From assembly GCF_015832195.1 (NCBI RefSeq), contig NC_052032.1:5710618-5774617 (forward strand): a stretch of 64,000 bases of DNA, given 5' to 3'. Within the stretch, counting starts at the first letter, position 1, and every line of letters starts with the position of its first letter. Origin of the DNA: Motacilla alba alba. Taxonomy: Eukaryota > Chordata > Aves > Passeriformes > Motacillidae. Below are positions 26,301 to 38,540 of the stretch, piece after piece. The notes under the pieces were generated by a model, which saw only the letters and a program-made list of their open reading frames with translations, ran no database searches and had not been told where the DNA came from. The translations under genes and the position numbers were made by a program.

Positions 26301-29300
26301 AATCAGTTGAAGTGCCTGACAGACTGTAGGGAATTATAGGTGTATTTAATTTTAAAGATTGTTTTTACCTGACTTCTGGTAGAATTTGGAGTCACAAGTT
26401 ATTTTATGCCTGACATATGCTTTCCTGTGTGGCAACAAAACACTGAAGGGTTAATTTACTAAAAATTTATTGCAAATTTCCATAGTCCTCCAGAACTGGA
26501 TCTCAAAGTTGGAATTAGGAGTATCTGTTAAAATGTGTAGTCTCTTTCCCCTTTCATGAGTGTTAGAGCACATGTGCTGTTGGGGAAGGTGGCTTTTCCC
26601 ACAACTCTCAATACCCTTCCCTCATGCTACTAACAAAGAAGTGGAACTGCTGTGGTTTTCACCGTGTGAGATCATGTGGTGCAGTGATTCAGAAGGAACT
26701 GTGTGTTGCTGCACAGACTTTGTTCTTCAGGGACAGCCAGCACCAGGACTTCTCTGCCTGTGTGCTCCCAGAGCTGCTTGTCTTGGTTTGTGTGGTATAA
26801 ACAGCCCCGATCTTCTGGGGGGCCTGTGTGTGTTAAAAGCCAAGCTTGGCACATGTGCTGAAGGATCTGTGCTGCTTGGTTATCCTGACTCAGCTTTGCT
26901 TTCCAGGTGAGCTCCCCTCTGAAGAGCACCCCCAGCTCTCTGAGCAAGTACGAAGTTCTGCCCAATGGCTGTGAAGCTCACTGGGAGGTGGTGGAGAGGA
27001 TCCTGTTCATCTATGCCAAGCTGAACCCTGGGATAGCCTATGTCCAGGGCATGAATGAAATCGTGGGGCCTCTTTACTACACCTTTGCTACAGACCCTAA
27101 CAGTGAATGGAAAGGTGAGGAAGCCTTTTGACTGCTTGCCAGTGGCACTGTGACTTCTCTGCGTGGCATGAGGAGTTTTGGGTACTTGGTAGGAGCTGAA
27201 TGGGCTGAGGACATGGGAAGTGAGGAATTTTGAGCAATTTTTGTTTGTTTGTTAAACTCAAAATCCCCTTAGAAGCTCTTGTTTCCTTGTACTTTATATA
27301 GGTGGTAAGGAAAAAATGGAAAGGGAGGACTTTGCCTGTTGCTTCTGTTTCACAGGAGCTCTGAGGGTGTGTGCTGGTGGCAGATTATGTTCTTGTGCAT
27401 AGATAAGTGTTTTGTGACCTCATGTCACGAAGACCTTGTGTTGGACACAGGGTTAGTATCTGCCATGGCTCTGTAGATGTTTCTAGTTTAGGAAAAAAAA
27501 TGAAAAAAAAAAAGGTTGTCTAGTTTTGACCCAGACCAAGCAAGCCAAGATCTGGTGGGATCTACTCCTCAGATCCAATACAGCAATTATGGAGCAAGGA
27601 CAATTTTACAGCTCTGTACCTCTCTCAGTGAGGCTTCCTCTATTCTCCCATGTTCTTCTTTTCTTTCCCCAGAGCATGCTGAAGCAGACACATTTTTCTG
27701 CTTTACCAATCTAATGGCTGAAATTCGGGACAACTTCATTAAGAGCCTGGATGATTCTCAGTGTGGTATTACCTACAAAATGGAGAAGGTGTACTCCACC
27801 CTGAAGGAAAAAGATGTGGAGCTGTATTTGAAACTGGTGAGGAGCCAGGTGTTTCTCTGGGTCTTGGGTGGCATGTGAGGAGTGGCTTAACAGTGCACAT
27901 GAATGTCAGTTTTGTTAAACTGCTTGTGTAGAGCACAGAGTGTATGAAGGGCTTTGCCTGTGGGGCAGAGAGACTCTTACCTGTGAGCTGAAACAGCCTC
28001 TCCTTGGAGTGAGCCCAGAGTGAGCTGACACAGCAGGGCTTCCTCCCCTGCCTGCCTCTGAAAGCAAACTGTGGTTGTTGCACAGCTGCCAGCTGGGAGT
28101 CTGAAGGGACTTGGCCATGATCCTTGGTCACCTGCAGAGCTGGAGCTGGGGTCTTTACTCTCTTGTAGACATCAAAACATGAGTTTTGCTGTAGAGCTGT
28201 TCAGCTTCCAGCTTACAGAAAATGTTTCTGCTTTTAAGAGCAAAACGAAAAACATCCCCCACGCTGCACACACACACTTCTGTTGCCACTGGCTGCCCTG
28301 ACAACACTGACTTAAACTCCATGGAGCACATTCCAAAGAAGTGAAATTCAGTGAGCTGGATCCCACTGGCCAAATTATACTGTTCCCTTTCATTCAAAGG
28401 TTTTCAACTGCTTTGGGTTTGTGTGAGTTTTGTAGACCACATAGAAGGCAACTTTTATTACAGACATCTCCAATCTTAATGTCCATGTGGTGTGAAAGTC
28501 CAAGGAGATTTTGGAAGGGAAAGCTATTCTTGTTACTGCAACCTTGACCAAATTACACTGAGGTCTTTTTCCATCTAGAAAAGTCAGGATATGTTTCTTC
28601 TATAATCCAGAAGATGGTTTGTCAGCACACTGACACAGCCCAGAGTGTTGGCTGGTAGCAGATCCAGTGGGGATAAAAACTGCTTAATGTTTGGCTGGCA
28701 GGAAATGGTCTTGGCCATGCAGCAGCTGGTCCTTAAGAATATCAGCAGAATCCTGAGCTTGTTTGACCTTGGTTAAACTTAGGCTATGTTGGATTTAACA
28801 TCAGAAAACAGGAAAACTTCAGGCTAAAGGTGCTTACAGCACGTTTTACTGACCATCATTGTGAACTCTGTTCCATCTTTGTTTATCTTTATGAATAGTA
28901 AACCTTTTCATAAATACAAGGGTTCTGGAAAGGAGAGGAAATCCTGACAAACAGTGCCTGTGCTAGCGGGGGAGGGCTGCAGCTTTGCAGATAAAATGCT
29001 GTTGAAATGGGAACTTTAAAATTACTTGGCAGGTTCAACGGAACACAAATAGAGCCTTTAGGGAGAAAAGCTTCCTTTACTCCATGTTGTGGATAGAGGA
29101 GCGTTTTCTGGCTTGGCTGTAGGTGTGGAGCGTGGCTGCACTGAAAGTCTCTCAGTCAAAGTTGAATGGGAGAGTCTCCAAAGGATGCAGAGGCTTTCCT
29201 GCTGCTGCAGGATGAGCTGGGAGCTTAGAGCAGGGTATGGGAGGAGACAGGGATGGAAACATGGGGTGGTTCTCTTGCCTGTAGGGAAGTGGCCGGGAGC

Positions 29301-30489
29301 ACGTACTCACTGTTTGCCTGGTGCCTGTCTGACAGCAAGAACAGAACATCAAACCCCAGTTCTTTGCCTTCCGCTGGCTGACGTTGCTCTTGTCCCAAGA
29401 GTTCCTGCTGCCAGATGTCATCCGCATCTGGGACTCCCTCTTTGCTGACGACAAGCGCTTCGATTTCCTCCTGCTCGTCTGTTGTGCCATGTTGACGTAA
29501 GTACGCACACAGCCTTCCTCTTCTTCTCTTCCATCGATCCAGGAGTCTTCTCTAGGCATGTGTTAGGGCATCTGGTGAAGAGGTTTTAAAGTTTCTTTGT
29601 AAAGAGTCAAAATAGCTGGAATAATTTCCATCTTTCAGACTCATCCGGGATCAGTTGCTGGAAGGAGACTTCACTCTGAACATGAGGCTGCTACAGGTAA
29701 GAATTAAATAGAGTGGGTGCAGAGAGCAATTGGAAAAGTCTTAAAATAGTACAGTGAGAGAGCATGACAGTATGTGAGAGGGTGGGAGGGTATGCCTGGT
29801 TCAAGACAAGTACCACATTTGTGATGTTTGCATGCAGGAAAATCTGTAGGGATCTTACAGCACTCTCATCACTGCAAGTGGGAGTCTTTAGCACATGTAC
29901 CCTTTCTGCCCTACAGAGAAATTATCATAGATTGGAGGTTTCTAATGTTCCTTTGGTTTGAAAAAAAAAAAAAAATTCAAGCAAAGATGTGCAACCTTAT
30001 GTAACAGTGCTAAATTTTTTGGCCAGAGGGCTTTGTTCAGTTCTGAGATCTGTGGGAGCCTTAGGTTGGAAACGCCTGCACTGCACAGTTGGATATCTCA
30101 CGTTCTGCCAGTTCCTGCTTTGGGCTGTGCAAGATACTGGCTTTGATAAGGCTCTCTGGCGTGAGACAGAGCCCTCTGGCAGGTCAGGTTACTGTGCCCT
30201 TGGAGGACAAAGTGGAGAACAACAACAACAAACCTTCTGGAAGGGTATTGAGGCTTGATCAGCTACAAAACAGGAAACTGTAGCTGTTAAAGGAGTAACT
30301 GAACATGGCTGTATGTTATAAATGGCCAAGAACTTTGTTGTCAAAGTTTGCCTTGCTTAAACAAAACAATCTGTATCAAGCACGCTGGGAAGTCACTGAA
30401 ATCCCTTTGCTTCTTTGCCATAGGATTATCCTATCTCTGATGTTCATCTGATTTTGAAGAAGGCAAAGGAACTTCAAGATTCCAAATAG
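23317..30489 (+). CDS. TBC1D13: TBC1 domain family member 13, Rab GTPase-activating protein
   Basis: TBC1D13 is a Rab GAP, reported to act on Rab35 in membrane traffic and GLUT4 handling. The twelve exons are 23317-23339, 23518-23591, 23846-23886, 24300-24361, 24640-24739, 25742-25824, 25979-26138, 26907-27114, 27673-27836, 29336-29496, 29639-29696 and 30424-30489. They sum to 1200 nt, 399 codons plus stop, close to human (400). The start MSRLHQSRIADFQ has a strong Kozak (GCCGCCATG). The two catalytic fingers of the TBC fold are visible: IxxDxxR at residues 123-129 (IDKDVRR, split by the exon 6/7 junction) and the YxQ motif, Gln about 228, in AYVQGMNE. The C-terminus is KKAKELQDSK. All junctions are GT-AG and in phase. 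The promoter is shared with ZER1. Confidence 0.97.
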
Positions 30490-33400
30490 TCCATGGGCCT
30501 AACAAAAGGTGTCAGAGAACTGTGTGGCAGTGGATCCTGGGAGATGGCCCCTCGCAGTGTGGTGCACTAAAGCTCCTACTGGTCTCTGCAAGACTTCAGG
30601 TTTTGTTCGAACTACTGGCCACCCTGAAGACTTGTACTCTATTTATTAGGTCAAGGACTGATTACTTCCCTATCTACTTGAGTCCTGCACTCCAGATTTT
30701 TCCACATTTCAAATGCCTCTTTGCTGCCAAAAGCAGTTCTTTGTATCTTTTTTTAATGACTTTGAGTTTGGGGAGAAAGAAACCTTCTGTCTGCATATCC
30801 CTGAAGGGATGGACTCCTGTATCATGGAAGTAACACATGGAGTAACTTCTGAAGGGGAAAGGACAGACTGAAGTCCAGTGCATTTTGGTGGGTTAGGATA
30901 GAAGGATCTTCTTCCTGTGAATAGAATGTATTCCAGTGAAGTCACATTCTGCCATTCAAGTAGATTCTGGATTCTCCTCTCTCGTGTCTGCACTTGGCCA
31001 TCCCTGAGGCTTGTGAAGAAGAAGAAGATTGCATCATTTTCTGGTGAAGGTCACCTGGCAGTTTGCACTCCTTTGACTGGGAAGTTGAGGTGGGAGGACA
31101 CGGTGACAGCTGGTGGCTTTGTGCACTGCCTGAATCCAGAGCTGCCTTATCAACGAGGTGTCCTTGAAAGCAAGACTGTGGTGGTTTTAATCCCCACTGA
31201 AGTGTAGTTCCAAGTCAAGCCTTACTACGCACAGCCTTAGAGCAGGATTGCTGCTGCAGGGAGGCCTCATGCTGCTCTGAACTGGAGCATATCCAGCTCC
31301 AGTCAGGATTCTGAAACACAAGAAATGGACACTAATCATGTGCAATGAAGACAGATGTATTTAGGGGTTTATACAGGCACACAACTGGAGTGTTCTGCCT
31401 CAGTGGCTTAAATGATACCACTCCCGTTAAGGTCTGGTCACAGTAACCTTGCTGTTGTCTCATAGTACTTCTTGCCAGGAAGAGACAGTTCTGATCTGCA
31501 CTAAGAGTCCTTCTCTAGCACAATCCAGCAGGCATACAGGCATCTGTCCTGAGCTGACTGCTGGGGCTGACCCACTGTTCTGTCCTGGTCCTGTTGGGGT
31601 CACAGCCCTGAGCTGGACACTTGTTTCTCCTGAGAGGGGGACTGCTGCACTTCAGATACAGTCCAGTGGGCTCAGGTGAACAGGGACTGAGACAAACCAC
31701 AGGCAGAACTGCTGAGCTGCCTCAGTGCTGAGCTGAGCAGAAACCCTAATCCTCAGAGAGAGAGACTGCCAGCACCCAGGTGCTTGTGTGGTGCAGAAGC
31801 TCTCGAGTGAACACTAATCCAACATGCTTTTCCCTTTCTTTCTGTGCTGTGCTGGCTCACCTCTGCTGTTGGACACTGCAGTCTTTGGTATCCATGGGTG
31901 TTGATTTGGTAAAGGTCAGTCAGTCTTTGTAAGATCTGCTTAAGCCGTGCTGGCCTAGGCTTGCCCTCGCAGGAGGGATGCTGGCAGCCTTCAGCTTTTG
32001 TTACTGGTGTTCTTTCCTTCACTGGAGGCTGCACAGGCTGCTGTAATTCTCACCAAGGTGCGTGGGGAGATGGCAGGACAGGTTGGTGCAGGTACCCATG
32101 TTCTTACTGGCAATCCCAAGCAATCTCTGCCTCTTGAGAAGATGCTCGAGTACCACTCGTGCAGCCGTGTGTTGCTGCTGTGTTGCAAGAGCAATTTCAG
32201 GTTTAAAGCAATCTGTAATTAATACCTGTGGCGCCAGTATCCCTCTCTGCTGCAATCTTTTCTTGAGGGTATAGTTTTCCTCCAAGAAAAATGGGACAGG
32301 TAGACCAGGGCAGCAGTGTGATGAAGCATCCTGGCTGCTCTGGCCACTGGATGGATGTTCTCTGAGCTGTTCCAGGTGGTTTTATCAGCTCCTGGGAGGC
32401 TGTTGGCCAGACCTGGTGTGGTCAAAGATTCACCTGGGAGGTTCTCTACAGATGTAGAACCAGAGGCCCCCACTCTTAGGCAGAATTGTACCTGCTCCAA
32501 ACACTTCTGCCTCAGAACTGCTATAAATACTGCAGCTTTCCCATTCCATGCACAAACTCTGCTCTCATCTCCCTGAATCCTTTGCTGGGCTGTTTATTCT
32601 GGGTTCCCCTGGCACCTGCAGGGTTTCCTTATGCTGGAATTTCTTACTGGCAACAGGACCATCCATGAGTGTTCCTGCTCTGAGCAGCTGGAAGTCTCCT
32701 TAAAGTAACCTGAGGAGGCAGCAGGCAAATCAGGATGAAAGCATTACTTGGAAATGAACTTCTGCACGTTTTCAGCACAGCTTTGGGCCCTGAGGGTGAC
32801 CATCCTGCTGGGGAAGGCGCAGGGGAGGTGGCTGCACAGGTGTGGTGCTGTCTTCTCCCTTCCTGGGTGTCCAAGGGCTTGTGTTATGTCACCTTTCTTC
32901 AGGGGGTGACAGCGAATGCTTTTGAAAGGAGTTTGCAGTGCTTTAAAGGGATGCAATGAGAGATGTGGCTGCTGGAAAGGATCTCCAGGACAAATTCTGT
33001 AGCCTTATCCAAACCATGGCTGCCAAACCTACTGAGTTCTGTGGGGAGAGTTTGCAACAACTTTGAAACGTCCAGACAGGCTGTTCCATACATAAAAAGC
33101 TGTTTTATATTCCTGCTTATTTCCTTCCTGTGTGGTAGAACTTCTGTCCTGCTGTTGAAAAGAGTGGTACTTTTCATTGTCTTGGGACATCATTTCTTTA
33201 TTCCAACACTTTCTCCTTTCTTTAAGAGCAGAACCAGATTTTCTGAGGGGACAAAAGAAAGTCTTAACCTTTTACCAGCTTCTGAATCTCCTCAGGTTGC
33301 CCTTGGCTTTGTTCCTCAAAGGTTTCTGGTGATTTATTTTTGTTGTTTTTGAAGTGAGACAATACTTAACTGCTGTTTCCTTGCTTGTGTGGCCAAGTAA

Positions 33401-34330
33401 CACCTGCTCCAGCCTTGAGATGTTTCTGCTTCTAGTTTCTTACAGTCCTGACCTGCTGAAAGAGCTGATCTTTGGGGTGGGAGGTGTTAGTCTGGGGTGC
33501 CTTGGGGACCCGTTATCTCACAGGACTTGAACAGTGGATGTTTAAACAGGTCTTACCACGTGTTCCTCACAGGCAGGACTACTGCCAGACAGGGGAAAGG
33601 GAAATCAGCTGGGAGGGAAAACAGGACACTCCTGGATGTGGGAAGAGATGAACTTCCTCCTGGGAAGGAGAGGTCTGTTCTACCTGCACCTCACTGCACT
33701 TCAAGCTTTGTAGAACTTGGTGGGTTTGCCAGTGAGGTAGATCAAGTTGCTGGTGCTGGTCACTTGGGAGATTGATTTTGAGTTTGAATTTTGTGACTCC
33801 GCCTAGAATTATCCACACTTTGGCATTGAGCAGAATGAAGGCCAGAAGTTGTTTTGGGGGAGTCTGGGGTGTTTGGGAATCAGAGGCTGGTTTTCCTTAA
33901 GGAATGTCAGTGACCTTGTTCTAGCTGTTTGGAGCAGTTTTCTACAATGCCCTTTCCCCAAAGAAAGGAACAGGTAACTTTTTTTTTTCCCCCACTTCAT
34001 CTGTGAAGAACTGCCAGAAAAGGATGTAGTGAACATTTCATCACTCCAAAACTCCTTCTATGCTTCTTTTTTCAAACACTATTTTTGTAAGGTTTCCTTT
34101 AACTAAAGGATGTCTGTGCAAACCTCTCCCGTTGGTGTGAGTCGGACTGGGGCTCCTCCAGGCTCCTGCTGCGGTGTCCGTAGGTGTGACAGCAGCACAG
34201 CGAGAGCCCTGCCGAGCCAGCCCGGCTCCTCCAGCGCCTCCTTTCCGCGATGGCTTTGCTTTGCCTTCCCCAGGAATACGCGGCACGGGTGCCGCCGCTC
34301 CTGCGAGCGCTCTCGGTGGCGGTGGCAGCG
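30490..34330. other. TBC1D13 3' UTR and TBC1D13-ENDOG intergenic region
   Basis: No canonical AATAAA on the plus strand was noticed close behind the TBC1D13 stop, so the 3' UTR end is undefined. No known gene is recognised. Two neighbouring minus-strand open stretches with exon-like character (about 31861-32028 and 32109-32285) are reported as a finding, not as a gene. Confidence 0.45.
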
Positions 34331-34780
34331 GGCGTCCCCGCGCCTCGCTGTGTCCCTGTGTCCCCGGCCGCGGTGCCCCGTGTCCCCGGCCGCCGTCTCC
34401 CTGTGCCCCGTGTCCCGGTTCCCCGTCTCCCCGGCCGCTCGCCGTGTCCCTGTCCCCGTGTCCCCGGCCGCTCGCTGTGTCCCTGTGTCCCTGTCCCCGT
34501 GTCCCCGGGGGGCCGCTCGCTGTGTCCCGGTGCCCCGTGTCCCCGGCCGCTCGCTGTGTCCCCGTGTCCCTGTCCCCGTGTCCCCGGGGGGCCGTTCGCT
34601 GTGTCCCGGTGCCCCGTGTCCCCGTGTCCGTGTCCCGGCCGCTCGCTGTGTCCCCGTGTCTCTGTCCCCGTGTCCCCGGCCGCTCGCTGTGTCCGTGTCC
34701 CCGTGTCCCCGGCCGCTCGCTGTGTCCCCGTGTCCCTGTCCCCGTGTCCCCGGCCGCTCGCTGTGTCCCGGGGCCGTTCC
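34330..34780. repeat. GC-rich minisatellite upstream of ENDOG
   Basis: About 450 bases are built from short words GTGTCCC, GTGTCCCCG and GGCCGCTCGCT in tandem. GGCCGCTCGCTGTGTCCC recurs many times, and a larger unit of about 79 bases is visible from 34511 to 34590. Long open frames on both strands through it (SPCPRG-like repeats) are artefacts. It ends about 150 bases before the ENDOG ATG. Confidence 0.85.
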
Positions 34781-34789
34781 CCAGGGAAG

Positions 34790-34929
34790 GGTGCCGGGCT
34801 CGCGGCGCGCCCGCCGCTCCCGCTGTGCGCGCTCCCCCTTAAAGCGGCGATGCCGCCGGCGCAGCGCGGCCGCCCGGGGCTCGGCCGCGGCCCGTTTAAG
34901 GCGGGGCCGGGCCGCGCGGAGGATCGGCC
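34790..34929 (+). promoter_or_regulatory. ENDOG: ENDOG CpG promoter
   Basis: This is dense CpG sequence between the minisatellite and the ENDOG ATG. TTTAAGGCGGGGC lies about 40 bases upstream of the ATG, but there is no clear TATA box. CpG density continues through exon 1. Promoter function is inferred from position only. Confidence 0.5.
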
Positions 34930-36934
34930 ATGCTGCGGGCCCGGTGGGTGCTGCCGCTGGCGGCGGGCGCGGGGCTGGGGGCGGCCCTCGCCCGCCGGGA
35001 GCCCCGGGAGCCCCGGGAGCGGGGCGATGCGGCCGAGGGGCTGCTGGCCCGCCTGCCCGTGCTGCCCGCCGTGGCAGCGGCCGGCCCGCCCGCGCCGCCG
35101 GGCTCGGGGCGCACCGAGCTGAGCAAGTACGGGCTGCCCGGGCTGGCGCAGCTGCGGAGCCGCGAGTCCTACGTGCTGTGCTACGACCCGCGGAGCCGCA
35201 GCGCGCTCTGGGTCATCGAGCAGCTCAACCGGGACACGCTCAGCGGCGCCTCGGACCGCGCCGCCTGCGACTTCCAGGAGGACGACTCGGTGCACGAGTA
35301 CCACCGCGCCACCAACGCCGACTACCGCGGCAGCGGCTTCGACCGCGGGCACCTGGCCGCCGCCGCCAACCACCGGTGGAGCCAGAAGGCCATGCGGGAC
35401 ACCTTCTACCTGAGCAACATCGCCCCGCAGGTACGGCCCGAGGCCGGCGGGGGCAGCCGGAGCTGCCCGCGTTCAAGGGCAGGCGCTGCTCCCCGCGGGA
35501 ACCCCCCGGGAGCGCCGCTGTGTTTGTGCCTGCGGGCAGAGAGGGACCGAAGGCACTCGGAGGTGCCGATTTCCTGCTAAATTTAACAACAGCAAATGCA
35601 CCTGCCTGTGTGTGCCTCTCGAGCCGTGAAAGAGAGACCCCGTTCAGTGCAGTTCCTGCCAGGAGCAGAATTAAACAGTGAGATGCACACCTGCTAAAAA
35701 TTGCGGCCTTGGGCAGTGGGTCCTGTCCCGGGTGTGCAAACCAGGCCATCACTGCTCCCAAAGCAGAGGTGATAGTGGAGATCTGGTATGGAAAGTGCTT
35801 GGGGCTCTGTGAGATGTGGTACAGGTGCTGTTACTCTGAACAGTGAGGAAATACCCCAGCAACTGACTACTGGTTGTGTTTCTAGAATCCTCATTTAAAC
35901 CAGAATGCCTGGAATAACCTTGAGAAGTACTGTAGGAGCTTGGCAAAAAACAACAGGAATGTCTACGTCTGCACAGGACCCCTCTTCCTGCCCAGGTAAA
36001 CACGAGGGGCTGAGCTGGACTGGCACCCAAAAGATGTATTGTACTGGCAAAGGAAAACAGGCTGAGGGACCAGACAGGAGGGATCTATTAAGGGCCCTCA
36101 GCAGGTGAGACCAGCTGTGCACAGAGGTTCTGTGGAAAAGTACCTTCTTTGGATTAGTTTATGTATTTCCCATCCAGATGATTATTTCATGAGTCTGGGA
36201 TTGTTGAGCTGCAGTATAACCAGCTTGTTGTTGTTTGCAGTCCTTAACAATTTAGTAGATTAGCTGATTACTGCAGACCCCATTCCTGCAGAATAAAGCT
36301 TTCAGGTTCAATGTCATGGACTGCTTCTCCACTTAAGGACACAACTTTATTTTCAAAGATCTCCACGTAGCACCAAAGAGCAGCTGTCTCATGTTGAGAT
36401 CTCTTCAGCAGCAGGAAATAGCTGGAAAGTCTGTTAAAGAGAGCCAGCAGGGATTTGGGAGCAGCCCGAATGCTCAGCTCACCCTCACCCTGTCACATGG
36501 CCTCTGCCCCAGCCATGTTTTACAGCCCTATTGCAGGGGCAGAGCTGCTGCCTGCTGGGGCTGGGGGCTCATTTAAGGGGGTGTTGGAGGACTGAGGGGG
36601 GCAGAGTGACACCAAACCAGGAGATAACCTGGGATGTTGCTGTTGGTGCAGGATGGAGGCCGACGGGAAGATGTATGTGAAGTACCAGGTGATCGGGAAG
36701 AACAACGTGGCTGTCCCCACCCATTTCTTCAAGGTGCTCATCTTGGAAAAGGAGAGTGGGGAGATTGAGTTGCGCTCCTACGTGATGCCCAACAGCCCTG
36801 TGGACGATAAAATCCCCCTGGAACGGTTCCTGGTTCCCATCGAGAGCATTGAGCGAGCCTCAGGGCTCCTCTTTGTCCCAAATATCCTCAGGAGAACAAG
36901 CAACTTGAAAGCCATCACAGCTGGAAAGCAGTGA
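34930..36934 (+). CDS. ENDOG: Endonuclease G, mitochondrial
   Basis: ENDOG is a DNA/RNA non-specific beta-beta-alpha-metal nuclease of the mitochondrial intermembrane space, linked to apoptotic DNA cleavage and mtDNA turnover. The exons are 34930-35430, 35886-35995 and 36652-36934: 894 nt, 297 codons plus stop, the human length. The N-terminus MLRARWVLPLAAGAGLGAAL is Arg/Ala/Leu-rich, as expected for a mitochondrial presequence. The signature GSGFDRGHLAAAANHRWS is intact, with the general-base His at residue 141 and the metal-ligand Asn at 163, the same numbers as in human. The C-terminal half reads YVKYQVIGKNNVAVPTHFFK and ends LKAITAGKQ. Exon 1 is extremely GC-rich. The gene is convergent with SPOUT1. 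Confidence 0.97.
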
Positions 36935-37920
36935 ACCCTGACTAGAACAAATACAGGTACCCCCTGGCAAGGGACTGGCAGTCACCTGCAGAATCAGTTC
37001 CTTGTGCAGTTGTGAATGTGGGAATTCAGATTCAAACCCGTGCTGCTCTCCACTGTTCCCCTTGTGTCTAACTGGAACACAGACACACAGCAGGTCTCCA
37101 GAGTGCTCCTGCAGGAGGCTCAGGGGCACCTGACACTGTAGTAGCTCTCTAGGATTTACCCCCAATCCGCTGCTGCCTTGGAGTTGAGTGAGGCTCGTTC
37201 AGGCAGAAAGGGAAGTCAACTAACTGTTGCTGTTCAGCAGGGAAAGGTGGATGCCAGGGGAGGAGAGGAGAAGTTCCTGCCTTCCTGTGGCCAAAGAACT
37301 GTACCATTGTTTTCTTTCAGAAGATGGTTTTAGCAGTAAAGCTTTGAACACCCATGGTATTGGTTGTTTCTTATCTGCTCTCACCAAAGCTCTGAATATC
37401 TCAGCAGGAGGAGGGGAGGATGGAGCCAACTTTTCCAGCTGCTTTCCTGTCTGAGCTCACTGTAGGCTGAGCTTAAGGCATCACAGCCAGAGCCAGACTG
37501 TAATGAGATGATGTGTTTTAGTGCTGAGGCTCAACTGAAGCTCCAGCCCTTCCTGCTGTTGGGAAAGATGAAGCCTTGAAGGGGGGCTGGGGGAAGTCAA
37601 GCTGAGGCAGGAACTGCTTCTTAGCCTAAGGATAAGTTCTGACTTTGTTTCAGTCTGAAGGCCACATCACTCCAGAGGCAGTGCCTGAAAACACACACCT
37701 GGATTTCACAGCAACTGACGTTCCATACTGCTCTATTCCCACTCCAGATGTCTGAGTTGCTGACGCCAAGTCTGCTGCCAGGCTCGTGCCAGCTGCTGGG
37801 GAGCAGCAACCAGCCCTTGGCTGGGCACAGACTTGGGCTCCCAGCAGCAGTGAATGCCTGGCTGGGTGCTGTGGTGTCCACAAGCAGCCTCTGGGAGCCA
37901 CCAGCCCTCCCAGAGCATGC
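36935..37920. other. ENDOG 3' flank
   Basis: This is non-coding sequence after the ENDOG stop. No canonical AATAAA is visible on the plus strand; an AGTAAA variant lies near 37335. No gene or clear repeat is recognised before the LTR-like element. Confidence 0.4.
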
Positions 37921-37922
37921 TT

Positions 37923-38295
37923 GCTTTAACTGCTGACAAACCAGGCGAGAGAGAGGGTCTTTGTGTGCTTTAACTGCTGACAAACCAGGCGAGAGAGGGT
38001 CTTTTTGTGGTGCTCCAGACGCAGTTTATTGCCCTGAGGAGGGTCCAGGGACGGAGACCGAGCGGGGCTGAGGGCACAGGGTTTTATAAGGGAGAAAGGG
38101 GCGGGTCCGAGGGCCAAGGGCCAATGGGAACTGAGTGCACGTGGTGCAGGGGCGGGGCAGCCAACTGGGCAACCAATGAGGTAACGGGCGGGGCATTACA
38201 GTAACCTGGACCAATAAGGGGCAAGAGCGGGGAGAACATTCTAGAGGGAGTCCATATAAGGAAAAGGGCAGTTGGACCGGGCGATACCAATGCAA
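37923..38295 (-). mobile_element. LTR-like element, probable solo LTR of an endogenous retrovirus
   Basis: Read on the minus strand, about 370 bases show the order of an LTR: four CCAAT boxes in reverse orientation (38287, 38211, 38173, 38121), a perfect CArG box CCTTATATGG (38261-38252), GC boxes, a TATA box TATAAAA (38088-38082) and then AATAAA (38030-38025) about 55 bases later. The element ends with two near-identical copies of a segment of about 42-44 bases (starts 37923 and 37967 on the plus strand) containing CTGACAAACCAGGCGAGAG. No gag, pol or env is visible, so it would be a solo LTR. Exact ends and family are unknown. Confidence 0.6.
38025..38030 (-). terminator. Candidate polyadenylation signal for SPOUT1 (within LTR-like element)
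   Basis: AATAAA on the minus strand, 511 bases beyond the SPOUT1 stop. I found no AATAAA or ATTAAA between the stop and this site on the minus strand, so it is the first canonical signal available to SPOUT1. Use is inferred. Confidence 0.4.
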
Positions 38296-38540
38296 CCTGA
38301 GTGCTCCTGGGTGAGACCACTGCAGCCAGAGCCGTGTCTCCTTTGACCCCAGTCACCTTTGCCCTTCAGGGCTGAGGAATTACAGCTCCACTGCTAGGTC
38401 CCTGGGTCTCCACAGCTGGGCAGCGCTGCCAGCTCCAGTCACACTGTGCCTCGGTCCCTCCAGGCTCCTGGAGTGGCTTGCCCAGCACCCCACGTTTGAA
38501 GAGCTGCCTCCCCAAGGGCAGGCCAGTGGTTTCTCCTCCC

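Noticed and set aside
34099..35681. Open frames of 523 codons (plus) and 424 codons (minus) across the ENDOG promoter
   Set aside because: They are produced by the GC-rich minisatellite and CpG island (SPCPRG and TGTRG repeats). Only the 34930 frame matches a known protein, ENDOG.
37923..38295. Complete endogenous retrovirus
   Set aside because: No reverse transcriptase, capsid or envelope-like frame and no second LTR is found on either side; at most it is a solo LTR.
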